From Clostridium sp. D43t1_170807_H7 (GTDB lineage: Bacteria; Bacillota; Clostridia; Clostridiales; Clostridiaceae): 35,452 nucleotides of DNA. Both the position numbers and the translations under genes were made by a program. Of the stretch, positions 25,381 through 33,119 are shown one piece after another. Each line of letters opens with the position of its first letter. Within the stretch, counting starts at the first letter, position 1. The stretch covers positions 1 to 35,452 of the forward strand of contig NZ_JADNLK010000024.1 of assembly GCF_015555905.1 (NCBI RefSeq), given 5' to 3'. Under the pieces are notes generated by a model. That model saw only the letters and a program-made list of their open reading frames with translations. It was not told where the DNA came from and did not search any database.

Positions 25381-25418
25381 ATTAATATTGCAAAATATTT
25401 TTTATTTGCAATATTAAT
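25381..25418. terminator. Second hairpin before the TIGR04540 gene end
   Basis: ATTAATATTGCAAA (25381-25394) and TTTGCAATATTAAT (25405-25418) are perfect 14-bp arms, with CCCTTTTTAA on the plus side. It probably ends the convergent minus-strand gene, though its minus-side T-run is weak. Confidence 0.55.
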
Positions 25419-25434
25419 CCCTTTTTAATAAAAT

Positions 25435-25671
25435 TTATAAATTATTATCTAAAGCTATCTTATCTACTATAGCTTTTCTTTCTTCTCCTATAGCAGCAAT
25501 TAACTTTGTAGGCATAAATCCATTTTTATAAATTCTATCATCATTTGCCTTTATCATAGCCACAACTGTAGCTTCTAACTTTTCATATGATAATAAATCT
25601 TCTAAATATAAATCAATTACATCTTTTAATTTTGTTGCTAATTCCCTTGGATTTCTGTATACAGCTCTCAT
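25435..25671 (-). CDS. TIGR04540-like small protein
   Basis: The 78-residue protein resembles the clostridial TIGR04540 family of about 80 residues, which opens like MRAVYRNPRELATKLKDVID and ends with a KNGFMPTKL-type stretch. No signal peptide or cysteine. It is helical, basic in the middle and of unknown role. ATG 25671 follows AAAGGAGCAACAT. It stands alone, between the Cys-rich beta-sandwich gene and cobO. Family assignment is from memory of the pattern, hence moderate confidence. Confidence 0.65.
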   Translation of the reverse strand: MRAVYRNPRELATKLKDVIDLYLEDLLSYEKLEATVVAMIKANDDRIYKNGFMPTKLIAAIGEERKAIVDKIALDNNL

Positions 25672-25710
25672 ATGTTGCTCCTTTATTTCTCATATTTTTA
25701 ATATTAATTT

Positions 25711-25752
25711 TAAGAAGTTAATATAAACTAACTATCTAACCTAAACTTCTTA
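25711..25752 (-). terminator. Weak hairpin downstream of cobO
   Basis: TAAGAAGTT (25711-25719) pairs with AACTTCTTA (25744-25752) around a 24-base loop, without a strong T-run. Low confidence. Confidence 0.35.
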
Positions 25753-25797
25753 CACCTTATGTATTATATATTAACTAAATACTATTTACTAGATATT

Positions 25798-26328
25798 TTA
25801 TAGTTCTATTCCTATTCTAGATGGAATGCCTTCTTCAAAAGGATGCTTTATACACTTCATTTCTGTTACATAATTTGCAAGTTCTATAAGCTCCTCCTTA
25901 GGATTTCTTCCTGTCATAACAACCTCTAATGTTTCAGGCTTATTTTTTAAGAAGTCTATAACATCTTTTAACTCGATAAATTCATTATTTATAGTTGCTA
26001 TTAGTTCATCTAATATTAATAAATCATACTCTTTTGTTTTTATAATTTCTACTATCTCTTTAAATCTAGCTGTATGCTCCTTCTTTGCTTCCCTCTTTTC
26101 TTCATCATTCATGTTCCATACGAATTTATTTACAGGTTTTCCTGGTAAAAAAGTTATATACTCTTTCAATTTATCTAAAGACACTAATTCTCCACTTTTT
26201 CCGCTTTTTAAAAATTGAGTTATAAAAACTTTTTTTTCTCTACCAGCTGCTCTAATTGCTAACCCCATAGCTGCTGTAGTTTTTCCTTTTCCATCTCCAC
26301 AATATATATGTATAAGTCCCTTTTCCAT
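25798..26328 (-). CDS. cobO: Cob(I)yrinic acid a,c-diamide adenosyltransferase (CobA/CobO/BtuR)
   Basis: The enzyme adds the 5'-deoxyadenosyl group of ATP to the cobalt of corrinoids. The start is ATG 26328, eight bases after AGGAG; an upstream GTG at 26337 overlaps that ribosome site. The 176-residue product begins IHIYCGDGKGKTTAAMGLA, the family P-loop, and contains LLILDELIATI and VVMTGRNP, matching the BtuR type rather than PduO. No other cobalamin gene is next to it, so it may serve corrinoid salvage. It is a single-gene unit. Confidence 0.93.
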   Translation of the reverse strand: MEKGLIHIYCGDGKGKTTAAMGLAIRAAGREKKVFITQFLKSGKSGELVSLDKLKEYITFLPGKPVNKFVWNMNDEEKREAKKEHTARFKEIVEIIKTKEYDLLILDELIATINNEFIELKDVIDFLKNKPETLEVVMTGRNPKEELIELANYVTEMKCIKHPFEEGIPSRIGIEL

Positions 26329-26523
26329 AACATTCACTCCTAGTATATTATCTATAATTTATTTTTTAACTATAATACTTTTTATATAACATTATTGTCA
26401 ACTTTTTCACTTTATCCTTTATGATTTTCAAAAAACTTATACTATTTATAAATAAAAGCTAAGGCTAAAGTTTATAATATTATCTAAATAATATTTTTTC
26501 TTTTTCCTTAACTTTTAATTCAA

Positions 26524-27549
26524 CTATCTAACTAATATAAATATTAACACTATTGCTGCAACTATTTGTAATGATCCTACACCTAATGCATATAAAGATA
26601 CAGCTTTTCCTTGCTTAAGTAATTCTTTTACATTAACTCTTAATCCAATTGCTGCTAATGCTATAATTTCAAGATTATTACTTATAGTTTTACATACATG
26701 AGATACATTTACTGGTATAACCTTTAATGAGAATAAAGCGCAAGTTACAAAGAATCCTATAACATACCAAGGAATTCTAACTTTTTTCTTTTCAATTTCC
26801 TTTACTTCTTCCTCTACTATTTCTTCATTAGTCTTATTTTTTAAATGTCCAAATATAAATACTACAACAACTAATAGTACAACTCTTAATATCTTAAAAA
26901 TCATAGCCATATCTTTTACTGCTTCGCCTACCATGGCTCCACTAGCAGCAACTTGACCTACTGATTGTAAAGTACCACCAATTAAAGCCCCTGTCTGCAT
27001 TGTCTCTGAATTAAATAAAGCTCTAGCTATTATCGGTAAAATAAACATTAAAACTATTCCTGTAATATTTACTATAGTAATTGCTATACCTTTTTCTTTA
27101 TCATCTGCATCAATTACTGGTGCTGTTGCTGCTATAGCAGATGAACCACATACAGCATTTCCACTTGCCATTAAAAATCTAAAATTTTGACTAAAGCCTA
27201 ATTTCTTTCCTATGTATATTGCACCAATTATTGTTATTGCCATTTGTAATATTATAAAAACAAATCCACCTATACCAAGCTCTAACAATGTATTTACACT
27301 TAAAGTTGCTCCTAATAGAACAATGGAATATGATAATATATCAGTTTCTGAAAACTTATATCCCTTTTGAAACACATCTTGATTTAAAAATAAATTTCCT
27401 ACAAACATTCCTAAAAATATTGATATTGTTCCAGCCCCTAACTTAGGTAGAAATTTAGCCATAAATATTCCTACTAGTGCTACTGCTACTGACACTAAAA
27501 GTCCAGGTAATATATCTTTTATATATTTAATAAATTTACTATTCTTCAT
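26524..27549 (-). CDS. YeiH/UPF0324-family membrane transporter
   Basis: The start is ATG 27549; an in-frame ATG at 27558 is only two bases from GGAGG. The 341-residue protein has about ten hydrophobic helices. The blocks GTISIFLGMFVGNL, ASGNAVCGSSAIAATAPVI and GGTLQSVGQVAASGA are typical of YeiH (UPF0324), often annotated as putative sulfate exporters; the real substrate is unproven. A short charged loop (KKKVRIPW) divides it. It is divergent from a LysR-family gene, and the region between them has a 35-bp dyad, as is usual for yeiH-yeiE pairs. Confidence 0.88.
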   Translation of the reverse strand: MKNSKFIKYIKDILPGLLVSVAVALVGIFMAKFLPKLGAGTISIFLGMFVGNLFLNQDVFQKGYKFSETDILSYSIVLLGATLSVNTLLELGIGGFVFIILQMAITIIGAIYIGKKLGFSQNFRFLMASGNAVCGSSAIAATAPVIDADDKEKGIAITIVNITGIVLMFILPIIARALFNSETMQTGALIGGTLQSVGQVAASGAMVGEAVKDMAMIFKILRVVLLVVVVFIFGHLKNKTNEEIVEEEVKEIEKKKVRIPWYVIGFFVTCALFSLKVIPVNVSHVCKTISNNLEIIALAAIGLRVNVKELLKQGKAVSLYALGVGSLQIVAAIVLIFILVR

Positions 27550-27571
27550 GTATATCATTTCCTCCTTAATA

Positions 27572-27599
27572 ATTTCAGAACATTCATTTCAGAACATTC
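27572..27599. repeat. 14-bp tandem duplication in the yeiH leader
   Basis: ATTTCAGAACATTC occurs twice without a gap (27572-27585 and 27586-27599), just upstream of the ribosome site of the YeiH gene. It may be a regulator site or a replication slip. Confidence 0.6.
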
Positions 27600-27670
27600 A
27601 TTACATAACATAGTATATCTATTAAAATATTATTAGTAAAATAAATATTAATCATAATAACCATTACTTT

Positions 27671-27705
27671 TTCTAATAATTAATATATAATAATAATTAT
27701 TAGAA
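27671..27705. promoter_or_regulatory. Dyad in the divergent yeiH-lysR region
   Basis: TTCTAATAATTA (27671-27682) and TAATTATTAGAA (27694-27705) are perfect 12-bp arms with 11 bases between. The size and place suit a LysR-family binding site controlling both divergent genes; this is inferred. Confidence 0.55.
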
Positions 27706-27739
27706 TTAGTTTACCCATTAATACTAGGAGGTTATTACA

Positions 27740-28642
27740 TTGATTGAAGAATTTAAAACTTTTATTGCAGTTGTTGATTTTAAAAATTTTACTAAAGCCG
27801 CTGAATATTTAAATCTTTCACAACCAAGTGTCAGTACTCATATAAAAAATTTAGAAATTACTTTTGGAGTTACCTTAATAAATAGATCGGTTAAACAAAA
27901 AACTATATCTATTACAGAAAGTGGTTATACTCTATATAAAAGAGCTAAAGAAATTATAAATCTTTTAGATATTACATTTCTCGATGTAAAGACACTTTCA
28001 AGCTCAGTTAAAGGAAGTATAAAGATAGGAGCGAGCTTAACTATAGGAGAATATATCCTTCCAAAATTTTTAGCTGATTTTTCTATTAAATATCCTGATG
28101 TTGACATAGAGGTTATTATAGAAAATACTTCAATTATATCTAGAGAACTTAAAAAAATGAAATTAGATATAGGTCTTATAGAGGGTTCAGCTTCATCAGC
28201 TCTATTTAAACAAGAATATTTTTTAGAAGATGAAATGGTGCTTGTTGTTCCTTTTAACAGTGATTTAAAAGATAAAGAACTTAATATAGATAATCTTCAA
28301 AACAGAAGATGGATTGCCCGAGAGGAAGGATCAGGTACTAGAGAATATCTTGATTTATTCTTTACACAACATAAAATTATTCCTAAAAATATGATGATAT
28401 TAGGAAGTAATTTATCAGTTAAAGAAGCTGTTAGAAATAATTTAGGATTAACAATTACATCTAAACATGTAATTGCAGAAGCTGAATCTCGCAATGAATT
28501 AGCTTCTATAAAACTTAATAATGATTTTACTAGATCATTTTCATATATATATCCTAAGGAATTAACACTATCAAAAGCAGCAAATATTTTCTTAGAAGAG
28601 CTTAAAACATACACCCAATGCCCTAACTCCCAACATGAATAA
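27740..28642 (+). CDS. LysR-family transcriptional regulator
   Basis: The 300-residue protein opens with the LysR winged helix (IEEFKTFIAVVDFKNFTKAA, LNLSQPSVSTHIKNLE), then a periplasmic-binding-like effector domain from about residue 90 (GSIKIGASLTIGEYILPKFL). The start is TTG 27740, eight bases after AGGAGG. It is transcribed away from the YeiH gene, and in such pairs the regulator usually controls the divergent gene, often in response to sulfur compounds; the effector here is unknown. The C-terminus is normal in length. Its stop is directly followed by the left arm of a long palindrome. Confidence 0.92.
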   Translation: MIEEFKTFIAVVDFKNFTKAAEYLNLSQPSVSTHIKNLEITFGVTLINRSVKQKTISITESGYTLYKRAKEIINLLDITFLDVKTLSSSVKGSIKIGASLTIGEYILPKFLADFSIKYPDVDIEVIIENTSIISRELKKMKLDIGLIEGSASSALFKQEYFLEDEMVLVVPFNSDLKDKELNIDNLQNRRWIAREEGSGTREYLDLFFTQHKIIPKNMMILGSNLSVKEAVRNNLGLTITSKHVIAEAESRNELASIKLNNDFTRSFSYIYPKELTLSKAANIFLEELKTYTQCPNSQHE

Positions 28643-28886
28643 AATTGTTCGTCACGTGGAGCCGAAAAATTAATGATATAACCTCCAGGAATTGTGTAAT
28701 TTGCGTTAAGAATTTAATAATTGATGGAGTAAAGTTGCGTAAAGAAGTTTTTACTGTTTGAGCGAATAGCGAGTTTAAAAACTTTAGCAAACTTTACGGA
28801 ATCAATTATATAAATTCTAGGTGAAAATTTCACCGTTACTGGAAAATAAATATTTCATTTTTTCGCTTCCACGTAACGAACAATTT
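28642..28886. repeat. Long imperfect palindrome filling a convergent gap
   Basis: The outer arms AAATTGTTCGTCACGTGGA (28642-28660) and TCCACGTAACGAACAATTT (28868-28886) match over 19 bases with one exception, which is a G-U pair in minus-strand RNA. The sequence between folds back on itself: 28713-28756 is roughly complementary to 28772-28814, with an apex around GAGCGAATAGCGAG. The element starts at the last base of the LysR stop codon and ends two bases before the cardiolipin synthase stop codon. It has no open frame of note and no IS-like transposase. It looks like a small palindromic repeat element or a structured RNA. Confidence 0.7.
28820..28834. repeat. 15-bp perfect palindrome inside the long hairpin
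   Basis: GGTGAAA (28820-28826), a single A, and TTTCACC (28828-28834) form a complete small palindrome within the right half of the larger element. Confidence 0.5.
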
Positions 28887-28888
28887 AG

Positions 28889-30328
28889 TTATAGTACGTC
28901 GGAGAATAGTCTTGATAGTGATTCTTTAATTTTGACCCCTCTACTTCTATTTTTATATTTTTCTAGTGTTAACTCTTCACACTTAAATATATCTTTTTCA
29001 AACTCAGCTTTTTGTTGCTTTGATATAGTTTCTGAATAAATAAATGCATTAACTTCAAAATTTAATTCAAAACTTCTAGTATCCATATTAGCTGTTCCAA
29101 TTGAACAGACTTCATCATCAATAACTACAGTCTTAGCATGAAGAAAGGCATTTTTATCATAATGATATATTTTGACACCATAATCTAATAACTCTCCAGC
29201 ATAAACTAAATTTGCCCAATATACAAAAGGATGATCTCCTTTTCCTGGTATCATTATTCTTACATCTACTCCTGATGTTGAAGCTAACTTTAAACTATCT
29301 GATATAGTTTTATCAATAATTAAATAAGGTGATTGGATATATAAATACTTTTTAGCTTTTTGAATCATTTTTAAATATGCTAACTTAATTTCATATCTAT
29401 CACTTAAATTGGGTCCACTTGATACTATTTGCATGCCTGTATTAGGCTCTCCAATATTTTCATCACTAACTTCTAATACCTGACTTAAATCTACTTCTTC
29501 TTTAGTTGCATATCTCCAATCAGCTAAAAATCTTAAATTTAAATCTTTTACTGCACTACCTTTAAATTTAATATGAGTATCTCTCCAATATCCAAAATTT
29601 TTATCTTTTCCTAAATACTCATCTCCAACATTAAATCCACCAACGAAACCAACTTTATTATCTATAACAACTATTTTTCTATGATTTCTAAAATTCATAT
29701 TAATATTAATAAATTTTAGCCAAGAAGGAAAGAACTCTCCTGTTTTTCCACCAACTGCTCTCAACTTTTTTAATACATTTCTATTTAATAACCTACTTCC
29801 AACAGAATCATATAGTAATCTAACTTCAACTCCATTTTTAGCCTTTTCTTCTAATATATCTAATATTTTTGTTCCTATGTCATCATTTTTAAATATATAA
29901 AACTCTATATTTATACTTTTTTTAGCCTTACTAAGACTTTTAAGCAATGCATCAAAAAACTCTTTTCCATCTGAATACATACACACTTCATTATCATCTC
30001 TATATGGTGAATAATCCATAGTCTCTAATGCCATTATAATATCTATATTTTTAAAATTGCTATTTTCTAATTGTATTTGGCTTCTTTCTTTTACTTGCCT
30101 ATTATATTTGTCTAAGACCTTTATTTCTGCATTTTTAATCCCAAACATATTTGACTTGTTCATTTTTCTTCCAACAAGCAAAAATACTATAAATCCTATA
30201 AATGGTGCTATGTATAAAATTAAAGTCCAAGCTATAATATTATTTGGTGAGCGCTTTTCCTTAAATATCATATAAGCTATTGTTAATAAATTTATAATAT
30301 GAATTAACACAGTTAAAAATTTAAACAT
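28889..30328 (-). CDS. cls: Cardiolipin synthase (phospholipase D family)
   Basis: The enzyme joins two phosphatidylglycerols into cardiolipin plus glycerol in the membrane. The start is ATG 30328, nine bases after GGAG; the ATG at 30337 abuts the ribosome site. Two N-terminal hydrophobic helices precede two phospholipase D modules with HKD motifs: NHRKIVVIDN (near residue 215) and LHAKTVVIDDE (near 395), each with the downstream GG or GTANMD loop. Length (479) fits bacterial Cls. It is convergent with the LysR gene, with the long palindrome between them. Confidence 0.95.
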   Translation of the reverse strand: MFKFLTVLIHIINLLTIAYMIFKEKRSPNNIIAWTLILYIAPFIGFIVFLLVGRKMNKSNMFGIKNAEIKVLDKYNRQVKERSQIQLENSNFKNIDIIMALETMDYSPYRDDNEVCMYSDGKEFFDALLKSLSKAKKSINIEFYIFKNDDIGTKILDILEEKAKNGVEVRLLYDSVGSRLLNRNVLKKLRAVGGKTGEFFPSWLKFININMNFRNHRKIVVIDNKVGFVGGFNVGDEYLGKDKNFGYWRDTHIKFKGSAVKDLNLRFLADWRYATKEEVDLSQVLEVSDENIGEPNTGMQIVSSGPNLSDRYEIKLAYLKMIQKAKKYLYIQSPYLIIDKTISDSLKLASTSGVDVRIMIPGKGDHPFVYWANLVYAGELLDYGVKIYHYDKNAFLHAKTVVIDDEVCSIGTANMDTRSFELNFEVNAFIYSETISKQQKAEFEKDIFKCEELTLEKYKNRSRGVKIKESLSRLFSDVL

Positions 30329-30449
30329 CACATTCATCTCCTTTACAAATTATTTTTCACTAAATCTTCTCTATTTATAATTCAGATTTTACTACAGTAT
30401 ATATTAATTTCTCGTCTTTTATCAACCTTATAGTTTTTATAATAAAATA

Positions 30450-30516
30450 AATAAAACCTCTATCATCAAATATAATTAAATTTAATAAATATATTTTCTA
30501 ATAAAGGTTTTATTTT
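30450..30516 (-). terminator. Terminator of the nitroreductase gene
   Basis: AATAAAACCT (30450-30459) pairs with AGGTTTTATT (30505-30514) around a long AT loop. The minus strand continues as TATTTTATT. Confidence 0.55.
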
Positions 30517-30538
30517 TAAAATTATCATGCTATTTTTA

Positions 30539-31084
30539 CTATCTAACAATTAAGCTTCTTCCTGGAACTCTTTTTGGTTCAATACTTTCCTTTACTGCAT
30601 ACCCTATAGCTGCACATCCAATTACCTCAAAATCTGATGGTATATGACATCTATCAAGTATCTTTCTTACTGAAGGTGAATTACAAGTATCCCCCAATTG
30701 ATTTATCCAACAAGATCCTAGCCCTAAAGATGTTGCTGCTAAAAATATATTTTCTAGTCCTGCTGATCCATCTGTATAAAAATATTTATAGTCCTTCTTT
30801 GCAGTAACTATTATAAGAGTAGGTGCATTATAGTAAAAATTGTAATTTCCATCAGAACCCCTTGCCTCTCCTCTTTCCTTAAATACTTCTTTCACTTCAT
30901 TATTTAATTCCTGTAAAATCTCTTTATTTTGAATAGCTGTATAATAACATCCTTGACTATTCATGCCACTTGGCCCACATAAAGCACATTCTAAAATTTC
31001 ATTTAAAATCTCAGTATCTACTTGTTCATCCTTATACGCTCTACAACTTCTTCTTGATTTAATATTTTTAATAACCTCATTCAT
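30539..31084 (-). CDS. Nitroreductase-family FMN oxidoreductase
   Basis: Nitroreductases are FMN dimers that use NAD(P)H to reduce nitro compounds, quinones or other acceptors. The 181-residue protein opens IKSRRSCRAYKDEQVDTEIL with the FMN-binding Arg pair, has GPSGMNSQGCYY, and the LGLGSCWINQLGD segment near residue 120. The C-terminus CAAIGYAVKESIEPKRVPGR is also typical. ATG 31084 follows TTTGGAGGGAATTTAG. No ferredoxin domain is fused. The physiological acceptor cannot be told from sequence. Confidence 0.9.
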   Translation of the reverse strand: MNEVIKNIKSRRSCRAYKDEQVDTEILNEILECALCGPSGMNSQGCYYTAIQNKEILQELNNEVKEVFKERGEARGSDGNYNFYYNAPTLIIVTAKKDYKYFYTDGSAGLENIFLAATSLGLGSCWINQLGDTCNSPSVRKILDRCHIPSDFEVIGCAAIGYAVKESIEPKRVPGRSLIVR

Positions 31085-31224
31085 CTAAATTCCCTCCAAA
31101 ATTTGCTTTCTATATAATTTATATAAATAAAAAAGCACCATTATTCTTAAATACTAATTCTCTATTCTATTATTGAATTAATCTATCTTGTGTAACTTTA
31201 AATTCTAAAGTGAATTTTTTTAAC

Positions 31225-32241
31225 CTACATAAATAGTTCCATTATTTCATTTTCATTTTTACTTACCCACTTACATAAAGTAGTTGCCTTAACAATTTGT
31301 TTCTTAAGTATTTCTGATGCTGGCATAAAGCCATTACTAACTCCTTCATTATATCTAACAAGAAAATGTACAATTACATCTAATCTTCTAAGCATAATAA
31401 GTGTTGGAACTGCTTTTATTTCATCTATTGTTAAGTTAATATTATTCTTATATCCATCAATAAATCTTTTCATACAACTAAATTTAAACTCATCACTATT
31501 TTTATTTGCAATAGCTTCTGATAAACATATAGCTAAATCCATAGCTCTTAAATCTCTAGCAACAAATTCAAAATCTAATACCGCTGAAATATTATTATCC
31601 TCATCTTCTAAGACGTTAGAGGCATTAATATCGCCATGAATTAATTGATGTGGTAAACTTCTCAACTCTGGGATACATCCCTTAAATTTCATAAAATATC
31701 TACTTAAATCAATTAATTCATTCTTTTCCTCATTAAAATCCTCAGGAGGATTAAGGCAAAATTCTATAACTTTATTTAATGGACATTTAGGATAGGACTT
31801 TTCCAACTCATAACATGGAGAATATATAGGATTCTCTTTAATATTAACTTCACCTAATTCTCTTGTTATTTCACCAACAATGCTTCCTAAACTATAAAAT
31901 TGTTCAACATTTTCTAATATAGGATTATTTCCTTTAATCATTTTCGCCATTGATACTAATTTTCCATCAGTGCTTACCCCTATTGTGCTACCATTTAAAT
32001 TCAGTTTAGGTTCTGGTATATTAAAACTTAAATTTTTCTCCCCTAAAGCTCTTAAAACTGTATGTTCATAATTAACTTTTTCATTATCATTATGACTCTC
32101 ATATATTCTTAGAATAAACTCTTCATTATCTACAACTAAAAACTTAGTGGTATTATTCATACCACTAGATCCATTTTTCACATAATAATTTTCACTTTCA
32201 AAGTACTGCTTAACTATATTATCAATATATAATCTCTCCAT
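31225..32241 (-). CDS. APH-like small-molecule phosphotransferase
   Basis: The 338-residue protein has the aminoglycoside phosphotransferase/homoserine kinase II-like fold. The catalytic loop reads LIHGDINASNVL and the metal motif LDFEFVARDL, both in the expected order in the second half. The N-terminal part, FILRIYESHNDNEKVNYEH, holds the ATP-contacting region. It follows the Dabb gene by 25 bases and shares its transcript. Substrates of such enzymes range from drugs to homoserine or choline, and nothing here chooses between them; resistance should not be assumed. ATG 32241 follows AAAGGAGAAGTAA. Confidence 0.8.
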   Translation of the reverse strand: MERLYIDNIVKQYFESENYYVKNGSSGMNNTTKFLVVDNEEFILRIYESHNDNEKVNYEHTVLRALGEKNLSFNIPEPKLNLNGSTIGVSTDGKLVSMAKMIKGNNPILENVEQFYSLGSIVGEITRELGEVNIKENPIYSPCYELEKSYPKCPLNKVIEFCLNPPEDFNEEKNELIDLSRYFMKFKGCIPELRSLPHQLIHGDINASNVLEDEDNNISAVLDFEFVARDLRAMDLAICLSEAIANKNSDEFKFSCMKRFIDGYKNNINLTIDEIKAVPTLIMLRRLDVIVHFLVRYNEGVSNGFMPASEILKKQIVKATTLCKWVSKNENEIMELFM

Positions 32242-32266
32242 TTACTTCTCCTTTGTATGTACCATC

Positions 32267-32557
32267 CTATACCTCATAATCCATACACATTCTATTACAT
32301 GTAACACTTCTAACAAATGTTGCAACCTTAACATGTTCTTCATGCACTTGATAATTGTTTAGTGCTTCTATACTTTCAAAAGTACTATTTAACATTATTT
32401 CAGCATTGCTTCCTGCTATAGGCTTAGTTATAACTTCAATTTCAACAATTCCTGGTATTTTATTTTTTAATGATTCAAGACCATTTTTTATTTTTAGTTT
32501 ATCCTCTTCACTGCCTTTACCTTCTTGAAAATTCCATAAAATAATATGTTTAATCAT
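32267..32557 (-). CDS. Dabb (stress-responsive A/B barrel) domain protein
   Basis: The start is ATG 32557; the ATG at 32566 touches the ribosome site GGGAG. The 96-residue protein matches the Dabb family of dimeric ferredoxin-like barrels, opening MIKHIILWNFQEG and showing IVEIEVITKPIAGSNAEIML in the middle. Members bind small molecules or act as simple cyclases or heme proteins. It is the first gene of a two-gene unit with the APH-like gene. Two cysteines and a Met occur near the end (CNRMCMDYEV), of unknown meaning. Confidence 0.82.
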   Translation of the reverse strand: MIKHIILWNFQEGKGSEEDKLKIKNGLESLKNKIPGIVEIEVITKPIAGSNAEIMLNSTFESIEALNNYQVHEEHVKVATFVRSVTCNRMCMDYEV

Positions 32558-32646
32558 CTTATACATCTCCCTTTAAATTAATTTATACTTTAATTATATC
32601 AAATATTTAATAAATTTCTTTTTCTTATATTATTTTCATTATAAAA

Positions 32647-32679
32647 AAAAGATTTTTGTCTACTCTACAAAAATCTTTT
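32647..32679 (-). terminator. Terminator of the DUF5661 gene
   Basis: AAAAGATTTTTGT (32647-32659) and ACAAAAATCTTTT (32667-32679) pair perfectly. The minus strand continues with further T. Confidence 0.8.
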
Positions 32680-32698
32680 CTTATAAATGAATATTTAG

Positions 32699-33019
32699 TT
32701 ATACTTTTCCCTTCCAATAAGCATCAGCTTCTGATTCGAGCTTTTTAAGCCTAGTATAATAATCAGGAAATTCTAACAAATGTGCATAGGCAATTTTTCC
32801 TGTTAAAATTGGATCATTATTAGTTACATTAGCCTTTGGAAATTTAGTACCATGTTCAAGTTCTACATTAACGCCCATAGTAAATTCATTTAAATTAAAT
32901 TTTTCCTTGCTAAAATCAATTCCAATTTTATTAGCTATTTCAGCTGCTTCTTCCATGGTAAAAGAAATTCTATTATTTTCTCCTCTTACCTTTAATATAT
33001 ACCACTGAGTATGTTTCAT
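32699..33019 (-). CDS. DUF5661 family protein
   Basis: The 106-residue protein resembles DUF5661 of Firmicutes, with FTMEEAAEIANKIGIDFSKE, FTMGVNVELEHGTKFP and GKIAYAHLLEFPDYYTRL in order. The Glu-His pair in ELEHG, and the second His in AHLLE, suggest a bound metal, although this is not proven. It has no signal peptide. ATG 33019 follows GAGGTATAA. Its role is unknown. Family assignment rests on pattern recall. Confidence 0.72.
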   Translation of the reverse strand: MKHTQWYILKVRGENNRISFTMEEAAEIANKIGIDFSKEKFNLNEFTMGVNVELEHGTKFPKANVTNNDPILTGKIAYAHLLEFPDYYTRLKKLESEADAYWKGKV

Positions 33020-33075
33020 TTATACCTCACATTCAAAGTAATTTATATATTATGATATGATAATACATAAATTAA

Positions 33076-33103
33076 GACTACTACAAAATTATTTGTAGTA
33101 GTC
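33076..33103 (-). terminator. Terminator of the starch-binding protein gene
   Basis: GACTACTACAAA (33076-33087) and TTTGTAGTAGTC (33092-33103) are perfect 12-bp arms with a four-base loop, just after the gene's stop. Confidence 0.75.
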
Positions 33104-33119
33104 CTAGTTTATTTTTTTA

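Noticed and set aside
27572..27599. CRISPR-like array in the YeiH leader
   Set aside because: There are only two 14-base units with no spacer, so this is a tandem duplication.
27925..28614. Minus-strand frames inside the LysR gene
   Set aside because: They are antisense overlaps with no start signals; the LysR frame is clearly the coding one.
28642..28886. Insertion sequence or MITE with clear ends and target duplication
   Set aside because: No direct target duplication was found at the borders and no known IS ends were recognised, so it is left as an unnamed palindrome.
31225..32241. Aminoglycoside resistance gene
   Set aside because: The fold motif is shared by many small-molecule kinases, and the context with a Dabb protein does not suggest resistance.
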